From Colias croceus (Eukaryota > Arthropoda > Insecta > Lepidoptera > Pieridae), in the NCBI RefSeq assembly GCF_905220415.1, contig NC_059541.1:1624501-1688500 (forward strand): a stretch of 64,000 nucleotides of DNA, in the 5' to 3' direction. The translations under genes and the position numbers were made by a program. Position 1 is the first letter of the stretch. Every line of letters begins with the position of its first letter. Below, piece after piece: positions 46,999 through 59,652 of the stretch. The notes beneath the pieces were generated by a model, which did no database searches, was not told the origin of the DNA, and was given only the letters and a program-made list of their open reading frames with translations.

Positions 46999-48737
46999 TT
47001 ATAGTGGCTTGTTTCTAAAGGACAATTGCATAGGGAGACCATTATCAATGCACTGCACTATAAATGACGCTCTGTTCACTTTTAGTTCCTTTGTTGATGA
47101 CGGTGACGGCTCTATATTGAATTTATGCAATAGCGCTGCTAATCCACACATAGCTTCTATTGTTCCCATCCGTGCTCCTGAAATAGAAGATATTTACAAA
47201 ATAAATTATGGCATGTTATATATCGATACAAATTTAAGGTAACATTTACAACAATAACAATATAAAATATCATTGAAGTTAGTAATAATAAATTATATAT
47301 GGGAAATATATAAAAATAATATTAATTAACAAATATAATCACGCATACACCATTTTTTAATCCTATAAAAAAATACATACCAATACATTTTTTTGGACCT
47401 TCTCCAAACGGAATGTAGGCGTATTTAGGCCATGTTTTTGCCTCGGTTAAAAATCTTTTGGGCCTAAATTCCTTGGGATTTTCAAAATATTTTGGATCCA
47501 TATGCAATCCCTGGACAGGAACTATCAACTTTGTACCGGCTTCAATCGTCACGTTTGATTCTGGTATCCTAAAGTTTTTTGTACACACTCTGAATAATGC
47601 ACCAGCAGGAGGAAATATCCTGAGGCCCTCTTTCACACACATTTCTAATAATACCATTTCAGAAATAGCCTCGCTGCATAACTTATTATCATATTTATCG
47701 AGAACTCGGTCAACTTCTTCTTGAACTTCTCTTTGTATTTCGGGATGAAATGCGAGTTCATGCATTGTATAACTCATTGCAGTAGATGCAGTTTCAAAAC
47801 CAGCAGCTAAATATACATACAGTTGAGCGATTACGTACGTCTCATCAAAGTCAAGTTCAATCTTTCTGAATTGTCCATTTTCATCTGGTTCCAAAGAGTC
47901 GCTATAAATTTTTCCCTCTTTTTCTAATTCCAACAAAAGATGAATAAAATCGTGACGTGGATTTTTATCGTTTTGTCTTTGTTTGCGAACCCCGTTCAAA
48001 ATCTCAGTTAAGGTTTGTGCTATCTGTGGTTTTCCTAAAACTACTTTTTTGATAAGAGAATTGGGGAAAAGGTCCTTTATGGCAAACAAAAATATCTGCC
48101 ATTTCGATTTAATGAATATAAATTCTCGAAGATTTATGAATAGTGAATGTTCGTTGTTAATTGTATTCATATCTATGCCAAATCCGTGTGCACCGATCAA
48201 TTCCATCGTAAATCGGGCACTTAGATTACAGGCGTCAAACTCTTCTTCAGTTAATGCCATTTTCCTTGCTAAATTCACCATCCTATCTGTACACTCGTTT
48301 ATAATTGGGAACATGTTTTTAAGTTTGCTGCTCGTGAATGCTGGTGATAGACCTTTGCGGAGTAGTTTCCATGTATCTCCTTCTGAGGATACTAAATTCC
48401 TTAAGAGTGGCTCCAATTTAGGATCACGACCTAATCCTCTTTTGTAGAAGTGTAGAAAATCCAAATTTAGTATGTGTTTCAGTAATTCAGGATCTCGGAC
48501 TACGAGCTCAGGCGTAGTTCCTCTATAATATCCAACGACTTTTTCACCATCATATTTGTTATATAGATAGGTTGCCATCTCGATATCTGTGAATCTTGCG
48601 AAAGCGACAGATAAATAGTTTCCGAATATCGGTATAGGTGGATCATGTTTGATATTTCGTTTGGAAAAATATGAAAAATTCTTGACACTGTAGTAGTAGA
48701 GCACTAATATTCCAAGTAAAATTAAAATTAGAAACAT
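46999..48737 (-). CDS. Cytochrome P450, CYP3 clan (CYP6-like)
   Basis: Exon 1 is 48737-47381, then a 203-bp GT-AG intron, then exon 2 at 47177-46999; together 511 residues. This heme monooxygenase is held in the endoplasmic reticulum membrane by an N-terminal anchor (residues 1-17), followed by a proline hinge (PPIPIFGN, 33-40). Diagnostic motifs are all intact: helix C WKLLR (123-127), helix I AGFETAST (312-319), helix K EGLR (370-373), RPKRF (425-429) and heme loop PFGEGPKKCIG with Cys451. The open frame continues to 47322 into the intron, giving a false C-terminus. Splicing after ...TGTATTG restores the expected ...CIGARMGTIEAMCGLAALL... end. CYP6-type enzymes commonly oxidise plant compounds, insecticides or endogenous lipids. 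The substrate here is unknown, and I cannot fix the subfamily. Confidence 0.92.
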
Positions 48738-49612
48738 TTTAAATTTACTGTTACGAAGTAGTGTAACTACGTTAACGAATCATGGATAATGGAACATGTA
48801 ATAATAAAAAACTTAATTTTCTTTTGAAATCACGTATTTTACTAAAGCGCCAGTAATAAATTTATCGTGATATTGATAATTTTTATGTGTTTTAGTTGAT
48901 GCTTTATGATTATAAGTTCTGTTTTTAACCAAAATAGGAACATTTCTTATGTGCAATTTATCATGGACAGTGTTTAAATCTCAGTGATGAAAATTGATGA
49001 TTTTTGTTGCAAAAATGAAACACGAATTATATTGGTGTTGAAAGGGCCAAAATATATTATCAAGTTGTTACTTTGTATATAAAAAAATCTTCGTTTATTA
49101 CGACGTCTAATTTTATATAAGCAAATAAACTTGAATATGACTAGCCACTGTATTTTTCCCTACTCCATGGTTCCCTTCTTATAGGACTTTCGAAACTCGG
49201 AGAGTCAATAAAAATACTTTCTTACTGAATCCATGAAATCTACGTAAGTGCAGTTTATACCAAAGTTCTGACTGTTCAACAATTGACGCGGGTGAGATAA
49301 ATTAAATACTTTTCTCGCACACTCAGCATTTAGAGCGATTTGGATTACCTGTACCTACAGTGTACGTAGTATCACCTCTTTTTATTTATATTCTTCTTCT
49401 TATTTTTCTTTTTGTATGGCTTTTTCAGATTGCAAAAGATACAGATTGATCTTATGTACGTATATTTTATTGTATACTATAAGACGCTCTCTTGTGCAGT
49501 GCATTTATTGTCGTAAAAAGGAACGCTTATAAGAAGCTAGTTATTCGTTAGATGTGCTCAGGATTCTTGTCAAAAATGATCCAGACTTTTCGGAGTTTGA
49601 CGGCAATAAATA
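48738..49612. other. Upstream flank of the P450, no further gene
   Basis: AT-rich intergenic sequence between the P450 start and the mariner element. I see no clear TATA box or cap signal, and no P450 regulatory element can be named with confidence. Confidence 0.4.
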
Positions 49613-50473
49613 TAGGGTGTCCCAACAAGAACGCAAGATTTAAATTTGGCGCCATTCGAAGTGTCATTGTTTGACATATCAACAAGTGTAATTTTTTTTT
49701 AGTAGAAGGTATAAGGTTAGTAAAAATGGAACGCTAAACGAAGGATCAACGCATTCTCATTGCAAAATTTGTTTTACCAAAATAGTGAAAGTTTTGCGGC
49801 TACAGTACGAAAATTGCGATCAAAGAAATTGCGATCAGTAAAAAGAGATTAATGGAAAAATTTGCTGAAACTGGGTCTGTTAGTGATGTAAAGACAACAA
49901 CCGAAAATATCGCAGCAGTACGTGATGATATCGCTCAAACTCCATCCATCTCAATTCAACACCGAGCTCCAAAAATTGGTGCTTCCGAATCCACTATGCA
50001 GCGAATTTTGACGAAAGATTTGCGTCTTGCATGCTGGAGGGGATGTGGTTTCAACAAGACGGCGCAACATTTCATACAGCCAGAGAAACAATACAATTGC
50101 TGCATCAGTCATTTCTCGGTCGTGTTATTTCACGCTTTGGGGACCATAATTGGCCACCTAGATCATGCGATTTAGGGGTTTTTTTGAATTCGATGGTTTA
50201 TGCAATTAAGCCGCCGACGACTCAAGCCTTAAAAGACGAAATTGGACGCTGTATTAATGAAATACCACAGCATTTATGTAAAACGGTCATTGAAAATTTC
50301 ATTAAAAGATCGCGTATGTGCCAGCAAAGCCGCGGCGGCCATCTCCCTGATGTATTGTGCCAAACATAACCTCATCTTGTCTACTTTACGATATAATATA
50401 GTTTTCACAATTTTTTTTAAATATCTGCGTTTTATGTCAAATTTAAATCTTGCGTTCTTATTGGGACACCCTA
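49613..50473 (+). mobile_element. Tc1/mariner-type transposon, internally deleted
   Basis: The terminal inverted repeats TAGGGTGTCCCAA ... AAGAACGCAAGATTTAAATT match at both ends for about 35 bases with one or two differences. TA duplicates lie at 49611-49612 and 50474-50475. The length is 861 bp, against roughly 1.3 kb for a full element. It encodes only pieces of a transposase. Confidence 0.9.
49726..50369 (+). pseudogene. Mariner transposase remnant
   Basis: The start ATG at 49726 is followed by a stop at codon 4. The N-terminal helix-turn-helix part is readable at 49852-50020 (KFAETGSVSDVK, ASESTMQRILTKDL). A deletion then joins it to the catalytic region: WFQQDGATFHTARETIQLLH, GRVISRFGDHNWPPRSCDL, in another frame. 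The QQDGA aspartate is the second catalytic residue of mariner transposases. The segment after RSCDL (normally TPLDFFLWG) is disrupted, and the first catalytic Asp is lost in the deletion. Confidence 0.85.
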
Positions 50474-52346
50474 TAGAACGACAAACACAATAAGTGCGTG
50501 TGAAATATGTACCTTTCAGAAATATAATTTTTATATTCCTTTTTAACACTTATAAACATAATATAACACTATAATTATTCTTAAATGTGATCAAAGCAGA
50601 TAAAGCAGAGACTGGTGATCCGGTCTCTCTACCACTAATAGTACGAATTGTGCCAGTATTGACACTATTAATGCCGTGGCATAATGCCCTAATCTCCTGT
50701 GGTCACGCTACATGCCGCAGCATTCCATTTTGGGATATTAAGTTTTGATGTGCAAATGAGAAGTATCCTTTTTATTGTTAGAATAAAGTAACTAGGCTAG
50801 ATTGATAATATTTTTCTTAATTTGTGTGAATAAAAAATTTTGAAAGAGATTGCTGATGTTTCAAATTCACTGGTTCTCACTTGACCATGGAAAATGTTTC
50901 AAGGTCAAAAGGGATTATGTTTATTATTGTAAATATTGAGTGCTATAGTAAAATACACAATTTTTACTACTGAAGAACTAAATTGTTAGTTATAATGGCT
51001 ACGTTCTGTCTGTAGGACTTGTGTGTCAGACTGAAAGAAAAACAAATACGTATCGAGTAACCCAATACGATGTTTAAAACGTATTTATTCTTGAAATTTT
51101 GCAGTATCATGCATAGAAAATGAACTGAATTTGAATCCAATTTACCTATACAAATTTTCGATATAAAACAATTTTTATCGTACATTGAAATGATCAGACA
51201 GATCACGCAATTCTTCCATAACCCTTCAACATGCAAATTTTCGAAGCAATCTCCATCCACAGTAATTAATAGGCTGTTACTTACATAAAGTCATGAAAAT
51301 TATAATATTTAGCTGAAACGCCGTCGAGTTCGCAAATCTAATTAGTTTTTAATTGCGTTCTAACGTTCCGGTTAAGGCGGCACTAATTAAGGCGATGTCA
51401 AATAAACTCCCGTGACAACGTGATACTAAAGCCTCGGGCATTGCTAAAGGGAATAGTTGTGAAATTAATGAACGTGAACAATGCTTAGACGGAGACACAA
51501 TAGTGCTGTTTTAATAGTGACTTGATAGTAACACGTGTCGGCGTGATTATTTAGTGAGCGTAAGGTTAACGGTGTTACGATGGAGACTCGAGACTCAAAG
51601 AGAATTGCGATGGCTTTAGATCTCAATGTATCTTGGATATTAAATGGAGCGGCAGTAGCTTTGTATGCAAGTGCAATTACAAAGCTTTAGACAAATAATT
51701 CTATTTGAGATTTCGGTGACGGCACAAATGCTTTAATTGCAATCAAAGCAATTCCTGCAAAATATTGATGTTTTGATACTGGTTATTTTCTGGGAAAGGA
51801 TGGTCTGCCTCTTAATAGGCCAAAACTGAAATTATTTATTCAAGTATTCTTGGTAACAGATTTTAATGTTTGAAGTCATAAGATTGAGAATGGTCGAGTA
51901 TTAAACATTTCTACCTACTTGAAAACATCGTTAGTATATTAACAAAACCTTTAACAAAGATATGAATAAATTTCAAGGTTCTTCATGTTCATCTGAATTA
52001 ATACCCAGAATGAATAACTCAATCGTTTTAAAAGTTTGTAGAAATATAATGGTCATTACTTGGTAATAATGAATATAAAATAGTAATAATAACAGTACGT
52101 GAGGCTTTTTAAGGATAGACAGTGAAAAGTGTCTAAATATTTTAAGGAAATTTATTTATAGTAGGACGAGAAATATATAAATATTGATACAACTATGGTA
52201 TACCAATCGTTCATATAACTAATTGTGCTCATATAGAGAATATTTATAGTATTCTGTTATAGAACATCGTGTACCAATTTTACCAAAGTAGGTTAGTAGT
52301 TCTTTTGTACTTCTTTACGTACAAATGTCTTCATAAAGTTATTTCA
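50474..52346. other. No gene recognised
   Basis: AT-rich with modest GC patches near 50620-50720 and 51350-51700. I found no exon with convincing splice sites. Confidence 0.5.
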
Positions 52347-52538
52347 TCTACACTAATATTATAAAGAGGAAAACTTTGCTTGTTTGTTTGTTGGTATGAT
52401 TGTTACGAATAGGCTCATAAACTACTGGACCGATTTTGATGAAATTTGGCATAGACAATCTTTAGACCCTGAGAAAGAACATAGGCTACTTTTTATTGCG
52501 AAATATGTACCACGGGCGAAGCCGGGGCGGACCGCTAG
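52347..52538 (+). mobile_element. Non-autonomous Helitron, 'gccggggcgg' tail
   Basis: It starts TCTACACTAATATTATAAAG and has GACCGATTTTGATGAAATTT. It ends GGGCGAAGCCGGGGCGGACC then GCTAG at 52535-52538. Confidence 0.8.
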
Positions 52539-53851
52539 TTATTAATATAGCTTTAAAAGGTTTTGCTAAAAGAATCCTAATGGAACATTATGAGCCATTT
52601 TCATACAGCAATAAAACCTTCAAGTATAAAAAGCTATGTATATGTTCACAATAAAAGTCAGCAAACAACATTAAGAACATACAAAAGCACACAAGATTCG
52701 AAACAAAACATCAGAATTGGGTTCCACGTAATCCTTTCAAGCGATTTAGAAATTTAAATGAAGGGACCGGACCGCAATTTTAATATTTCACATTGCAAGT
52801 GTGTGAGTGAATTAATTATGCAAATTAGTTTGCGGCACATTGAAAATTAGCGGGTATTACACGACTCGTATGAACTACCGTTACCAATTATGCCACTATT
52901 CGTGTTATGTGTTCATCTGAATTTATCACTATTTGCGAGACAATAATAGGGTGCTATTTGATTAATTAATATTAATTCAGCAGTGACTATTGTTATCGCT
53001 TTGTTAATATTGTAGGTTCGGGCTCCTGCTGATTAATAATAGATTTTTGGTTGTTTCTGAGTGTTTTGAAGGGTTTGATGTTGAAATTTTAGGTTGTCGT
53101 GAAATGAATAATGGCATGTTATGGGTTTTGAAACTTTTTACTTAATTGATTCATCTTTACTAATATTATAAAGCTGAAAAGTTTGTTTGTTGGTTTGAAC
53201 GCTCTAATCTCAGGAACTACTTCATTACATCGTACTTCGTCTTGTACATCACCTTTATCAACTCTGACTACAACTTTTGATAGTGATTTTTATTTTTTTT
53301 AACAATGACTACATCTGAGTAGATTAAATGTTAACTTTCCACGTAAATCCAGTTCCATCATTTCGAAAGCGTTAGACCAGAAAGTTTGCTATCTATAACT
53401 CATAAAGTTAAACCTGAATAGGAGTTTGTAAATTTGTTGGGACTTCAATTCTAAAACGTAGCCTTGAGCGAGTTCCTGTTTCCTTGTTACTCATGTTATA
53501 ATATAGCTATGTGTAATGGGACTTTGACTAAATATTGCGTTTGCCCGATTGGAGTTATGCATGGATTAGGAGTAATTTGTTTAGTTCAGATTTGTACACG
53601 GCGAGTATTGGAATTCTATGATTCAGTGTTATGATAATAAAAAAAATATTATGACATCATTGGCTGGATGGAGTCATCTGATGGTAAGCTTTACCGCCGT
53701 CGCCGCTTATGAACATTTGAAGAGGTCGTGTCCAGACATTAAGCCTCTAAAATGGAATGCGGACCTAAATTATCAATATGGGATAAGGAATGCATTAACT
53801 AAGAGAATTAGAGAAAGGGCTCTAAAGTAGTACAGGTGTAACGCAAAAAGT
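52539..53851. other. Repeat fragments, no gene confirmed
   Basis: A Helitron 5' fragment lies at 53150-53222 (TTTACTAATATTATAAAGCT then GAAAAGTTTGTTTG), broken off before the tail. The 70-codon frame at 53618-53830 contains CATCTGATGGTAAGC and a GCCGTCGCC stretch, which I recognise as a common interspersed lepidopteran sequence, so it is probably repeat-derived and not a gene. Confidence 0.45.
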
Positions 53852-54010
53852 ATGGCACTCGGGGACTGCTGCGGTAAAGCTATTGCATAGCATGCCTTCA
53901 AGCCACACCTACGTGCCCGTCGGAGTGGGGAGCGTGAGGTTTTTTCGTTGCGGAATTTCTCGATTCAGTCCCCGCGCTCAATGCCCGCGATAGAAGATAT
54001 GCAATAGCTT
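53852..54010 (-). repeat. Dispersed ~150-bp repeat, copy 2 (reverse)
   Basis: The plus strand reads TGGCACTCGGGGACTGCTGC, GGTAAAGCTATTGCATAGCA and ends TATGCAATAGCTT. It is the reverse complement of the repeats at 5756 and 60870 over the full length. Confidence 0.7.
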
Positions 54011-55736
54011 AAAAGAAATGTATGTTCTCAATGAGGAGTAAGCAACAAAAAGTTACTAATATCAATCAGCAAAAATAATTCAATGTCTATTTTAAACGTT
54101 TCTTAATTAAAGCGAAAATGAAATAACTTTTTCACAAAACATCTGCAATAAACACATGTTAGAAGAGGGATGGCCAATTACCTTGAGGCCCGTCAAAAAA
54201 GTTTTAATCAATTCGTTTTAAATGAAAAAAAAAAAAAAAAAACAATTGCGCGCTCGCGGGAAATCTGCTCTCGTCAGATTTTAAAAGTTTAGTAACAGAT
54301 TCTAGTAGTTTCTATGGACTTGAAAGTTAGGACTTACAAATTTGTTGAAGATAACTCGGGTTGGATGCACTGTATTTCTTTTTATAATGCATTATCTTGC
54401 GTTTTTAATGAACTTTGATATTTTTGGTATTATGTTTTCTATTTTCAATTATTTGAATAACAATTGTACTAAATTTAAATAAATACTACCTACCAAAATA
54501 AAGCTTCACTCTGCAAACAGCAAATTATAATAGTTAATCCTGTTTTTCTATATGAGGTTTTAATTCAAATAATAATTAATGGTCGTACAATGAGGTTTAT
54601 AAGTACTTTGCGAAATATCTACAAAAATTATGAACTACCTAAAAATGCACAAAGCTTATTTGAGTCTTATTGATCAATAAACACGAGCCCGGATGCCGGT
54701 GTTTCACCTTTTACATTATTTAACAACAACTGTAACAGAAACAGCTCACTAAATAGCGAAAAATTTGCATCTCTTTGATCAATAAAGCGATTTCAAATAG
54801 ACACTTCCAGCGCAATCAGTGCAAGCGAAAATCGCCCTAAACGACAGAGCACTTCATCTAAAAATATACGCTGTCTTCATTCAACGCGTTCAATTTCCCT
54901 TGAACAGGACGGCTAAATAGAGCAAATTACAAGGTGCATACTGCAAGATTAGCAGGAATTAAGCAACTGTTAAATAAACGTAGTACCGGGAAGGACTGTC
55001 TCTAGGAATTTAATTATATTTTGTGGTCGTAATTCCACTCGGTGGAGAATTTAGACTGGGTTTAACTGAGATTTTGCAGATTTAAGATTTGCTGAGGAGA
55101 TCTTCCGTTATTTATGACAAATAAACTTGAGATAACCCCTTTCGTCGTTGTCGTTCTACAATTGTAGTCCTAAGTATTATATTTTATTTTAAACAATATA
55201 AGTACATTAATCTACATTTCTGCTTAATATTTAACATTTGAAGGAGACACGTACGAACTTTCAATTAACTTATAGCAACTATAAATTAAACGTAAACGAC
55301 ATATCTATGCAAAAATTGCGTGCAGCACATTAGCTCTTAGTATTTTCTAAACTTATAAACACTAAGGTTCATTTTTGCTTGCACTTTTATCGCCTACTTT
55401 GAATTAAAAATTTTAACAAGCTACATTAATGGCATCAAAAGTTACTAACATCGCAAAAAATGTTCCAATTGCATGATTTAACCTATTAAATTTTTATGGC
55501 AATCCTTTTCTTTCTTTACATGTAAGCTGTAATGGCGCTTTCAACAATTTAACATAAAACTTGTATGAAATAAATGTCACTTAATTGTGTTGTGGGAAAT
55601 AAAAATGTGCATTTTAATTACAGCACGCTTCTTTGTACACATGAATCAATTTTATTACCTTATACTAACTATTATATTATAGTAGAATATTGCATTGTTC
55701 AAATTTTTTTAAGAATTCCTCGTGTGAGTAACTTTA
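54011..55736. other. No gene recognised
   Basis: AT-rich, with a homopolymer of about 18 A at 54225-54242. I see no coding or repeat feature that I can support. Confidence 0.5.
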
Positions 55737-55912
55737 AGAGCCGATTTTTTAATCCTTGGTTAAAATTTATCCGTCCAATAAAGTATTACACGAACATATT
55801 AAAATGTCACCTGTAAACTGTCAAATACGGACAATTACAATACATTTTTGAAATGGTAGTTTAATACGTTATTCAATGAATAAGTTTTAACCAAGGATTG
55901 AAAAATCAGCCC
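55737..55912. mobile_element. MITE with AATCCTTGGTTAAAA arms
   Basis: The left arm GAGCCGATTTTTTAATCCTT, then GGTTAAAATTTAT, matches the complement of the right arm GGGCTGATTTTTCAATCCTT, then GGTTAAAACTTAT. TTTA occurs on each side (55733-55736 and 55913-55916), a possible target duplication. The 80-codon frame that runs through its left arm is accidental. Confidence 0.8.
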
Positions 55913-57015
55913 TTTAGGAAATAATTTTTATTCTCGCAACTTAGCACTATCTACTACTAGGAATTACATCTTCGTGGTATTTTATGATTTAATACAACAC
56001 ATGACTCCATAATAATCATTAAAATAAGTAAAACGTGTACACAAGGCAAAGCCAAATATAACATTCCGTGAAATACAGCCATTAACTTTTCAGGAAGATT
56101 GACTTCGTTTTTATAAAACAACCGAGATTACACGCAAATAATATTCCATTTACTTTTCTAGCTACGCACTGTAAAACGCCCTTGTTTACACTTAAAACCA
56201 TGGTTCGTTATTCAACGCTATTTTTTAGTAACACCATTTCAACAATACATAATAGCTGCAATAAAAAATAGACCCTAACAGGGAGACCTAGAGTTGATAT
56301 TCAAATATGGAAATAGCACCGTTATTCTTTCAGAAAGAATTTTTATAGTCACGCAAAATCACTTCATTTGCGGTAAATACGGAATTGTAAAAAAATAATT
56401 GTTCGCAATTATGTTAACATTCTTCAGTATACGGTTGGAATGTGGGCACATTTTGTTTTGCACTGCATAAATATTGTGCCGTACGGATCGTTTTTGTTAC
56501 ATTTTAATTAAGTTGAAGTGGTATTTGTTAATGACTCGGTTGAATACAGTAACACCTTTGTAAGGCGAGAACAAAAAGCAGTCGTTGAGTACTTCATACC
56601 GATGTGTGGAATACCTAGCAGTATATTAGCAAATTTTCACACGACACTATAAATTAAGCAATCACAGACCACAGTACACTATTACCAAGGTATATTTCGG
56701 TACATACGATACACATAACTGTCAGTTAACAAGCTTCTTGCTAGCTAAAACGCTATTTTCTTCGACTTTATTATTGTTAAATAATAAATAAATAAATAAT
56801 AAAATTCTTTATTGACATAATTACACAGGTCTAAATAATGAATCCTTTGGCTCCCGAACTAGTTTTAAACTGTGTCTCAGAAGCCAGAAGCTTCTCCCAA
56901 TATTGATCATAATATTATGTCTACAAACTAAACTAAAAGCTTTAAAATAACAAAATTAATGAAGAGGTAAGTTAAATTATTACGTAAGTGCATTTGTGTA
57001 TCTAGATGAATGTGA

Positions 57016-57056
<41 letters not shown>

Positions 57057-59184
57057 TGGGTGTGTGTAAGTGTGTGTGGGTGTTTGTGTGTGTACAGATA
57101 TGTTTTAATTTTTTCATAGATTTATGGTATAGTCACTAACTAAAAAAATATGATAGGGATAGTTTAGAATACGAAAAAACATCAGCTACGCTTTTCTAAT
57201 GCTACGCGTCAAGACTTACGTAGATCAAAAGGAGCTAAATTATTAAACTCAAGAACACTTACATAAAACTTGATTTTTTACAATTTATACATGGCAAGTT
57301 GATAACTATCGATCGCGTAAACATATACGATAATCGATTGTGTACAAGAGTCAATATTTCAATCGATTCATTCAATTTTAGCATCACTGACCATTTCAAC
57401 TAATCAATAATAAAGAAACAGCCAGACCGCCAATTAGCGTAATGCGATACCATAAACCTAACCTAAAATGAGGATGAATATCCGTAATATATTTTAATTA
57501 AACAAATTACAGTCGGAATGTGTAATTTCCATATTTTTCCACGCATATTAATTACAAACAGTTAACGTGCGGTGGAAGCGCATTAGCTTAATTCGATATT
57601 GGATAACGTTTCCATTTTATTCATTTTTCCGATCACATCGTTTGGAGTTACTGCTACTGGATGTGGCAAGTGGAATGATATAACCATATTTAATAACATG
57701 TGAACTTTTTGTCAAAGTATTTTAGAAATGGTGTCGAAGTTGTTGGTAATGCCACGGGTATCATTTTCTCTACTATTTGGGAACTATATTACCTATCTTA
57801 AATCTAGAAAATAACTGAACAAGGACCTATCTTAAAAATTGTATAGACAACAAAATGTGACTTTGAAACTTTATCTTAATTTTACTATACAGTTTGGATC
57901 TGTAGTAGTAATGGTGAATATAATACTATACTAACTTTTGAACTATTTTCGTAGAAATATGAAAATTTGACTACCGAGAATTTATTGATTCATATTGAAT
58001 GCTGAACTTCTGGTAATAAATTTTCTTAGGATTATTGCTTATCGGATAGCCTCGATAAAATCTATGTCATCTTTTAGTACTTATATAAATTTATCAAAAT
58101 CTAAATTAAGATTTTTATATATTTCATTTGTTTGATTAAAACTAAACTATTACTAAACTAAACTACTCTTACAAATAAATATATGTATAAATATTCATAA
58201 CATTTTTTTTTATTCCATTGTCACATCTAGTTCCATACATCATTGACGGAGGTCACAAGGGACGTAAACATCCGAAGTAAAATACAGTACGGCGTCAGTC
58301 ACAAAAATTGGCGCGCGTGCATTTTATTGGTCCGGGTCCGTTGCTGACTGTACTCCGCACACCTGCCTTCCCCTGTGTGTTGAATATTTTAGAGATCCTT
58401 ATATCCTTTTTATTATCCTGGAATATAGTATACATAGGCGGTTTAGGTAGGAAACTCTTTGGTGGTAATTGAATAGTTTATAATTGAATGAGTATCATGG
58501 CGGGATATTAATAAAAGTATTTAAAAGTATTCGTTTAATGACAAAATCAGTTATTGATTGAGGTATTTTTTGTTAATGAGAGAAAAGATGATCTAATTTA
58601 CAAAAAATGGTTTCAGTTTCATATCCATAACGAATATATAGATTTTTAAAACATAATACCGTCTGGTGTGATTAATAAATAAAAGAATGAATAGCCGGGT
58701 CCACACTAACTGCAGCTTCGCGCGTGGCAGCTCGCTCTGTGTAGACCGGCCTATTTGTCTACCGTCGTTATTTTATTCTGAAACAATCAAGAACCTTCTT
58801 GGTCGGTATAGATAAATTAGTATCAATATTATCGAAGTTTAATTTTTTTTAAATATATTTGTAAAAATATTTCTACTGAACCCGTTTGTTTAAAGGGATT
58901 ATCGAAGCCGCCCACAAAACGCTAGATAGATCATATTTTTCTGATGGTTGAGTTATTCGTGTTTATAAATATTTTGCTTTATTTTGTGGGTTTCATCTTA
59001 GTCAGCGGTTTTAATATTAGATACAAAAAGGCTTAGATATATATTTTTTTAAACATATTTTATAAAGACGATCGATTTGATTGTTTGTTTGTTGTTCGAT
59101 TTTTTCTATAGTAACTAATTAAAAGACGCAAGTTCAAGACAAATTAGCAAACATATTAAAATTTTTCATTTATTTTGTCTACAG
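55913..59184. other. Gene-poor stretch with a microsatellite
   Basis: Around 56780-56940 a reverse LINE-like 3' end is possible (AATAATAAAATTCTTTATTG). A GT microsatellite follows at 57014-57098. A GC-richer, non-repeat block at 58245-58385 (GGCGCGCGTGCATTTTATTG, GGTCCGGGTCCGTTGCTGAC) could be regulatory, and a short GGTCCACACT-type repeat lies at 58697-58755. No exon was found that joins the one at 59185. Confidence 0.45.
57014..57098. repeat. GT microsatellite
   Basis: About 20 uninterrupted GT units, then imperfect GT-rich sequence (CTGGGTGTGTGTAAGTG). Confidence 0.9.
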
Positions 59185-59330
59185 ATTATCTTCCTCACCA
59201 GTACTCAAATCGGGAAAGGAAAACATCAAACACCGGCATATCCTACAATCAAACGTCCTACAATCAAAAGTTGTTTGTGACGTCTGGCAATCCGTGGTGT
59301 GGCGGATACGACAATCCACCTCTAAGATGA
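59185..59330 (+). CDS. Candidate terminal exon of an unidentified gene (partial)
   Basis: After TTTTGTCTACAG an open frame of 47 codons (entered in phase 1) reads YLPHQYSNRERKTSN, GISYNQTSYNQKLFVTSG and NPWCGGYDNPPLR, and ends TGA at 59328-59330. AATAAA follows 25 bp later. Residue content is balanced and unlike the AT-driven chance frames nearby, and the acceptor, stop and polyadenylation signal are in the right order. The preceding exon must end with one unpaired base and was not located. The tail is rich in Tyr, Asn and Gln, with repeated SYNQ. I recognise no family. Confidence 0.5.
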
Positions 59331-59354
59331 TGAAGCCTTGGGTTGAGGGCCAAA

Positions 59355-59360
59355 AATAAA
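59355..59360 (+). terminator. Polyadenylation signal behind the 59185 exon
   Basis: AATAAA, 25 bp after the stop codon. Confidence 0.5.
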
Positions 59361-59526
59361 AGACGGATGAGAACTAAGGTGATTTATTCGGCGACTAGCG
59401 AGAACAGCTTACGAGATCAGAATGAAGTCATACCTAAGATATGAAGCTCTACAAATTTCACCTTTGATAATGATAATAATATTCAGATTACATAATATTG
59501 TGTTACGTTTACACACGTTACAGCGT

Positions 59527-59652
59527 TACATAGCGTGCCTTCAAGCCACACCTCCGTGCCCATTGGAGTGGGGAGCGTGAGGCTTTTTCGTTACGGAATT
59601 TCTGGATTCGGTCCCCGCGCTCAGGGCCCGCGATAGAAGCTATGCAATAGCT
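59527..59652 (-). repeat. Dispersed ~150-bp repeat, copy 3 (reverse, truncated)
   Basis: It begins inside the repeat (TACATAGCGTGCCTTCAAGC) and runs to TATGCAATAGCTT. The GGCACTCGGGG end seen in the other copies is missing. GAT repeats follow at 59664-59682. Confidence 0.65.

Noticed and set aside
47983..48447. 154-codon plus-strand frame
   Set aside because: Antisense shadow of the P450 exon; no domain of its own.
53618..53830. 70-codon frame as a small gene
   Set aside because: It contains a common interspersed sequence (CATCTGATGGTAAGC) and abuts another repeat at 53852.
55574..55816. 80-codon plus-strand frame
   Set aside because: Its 3' half runs into the inverted-repeat arm of a MITE.
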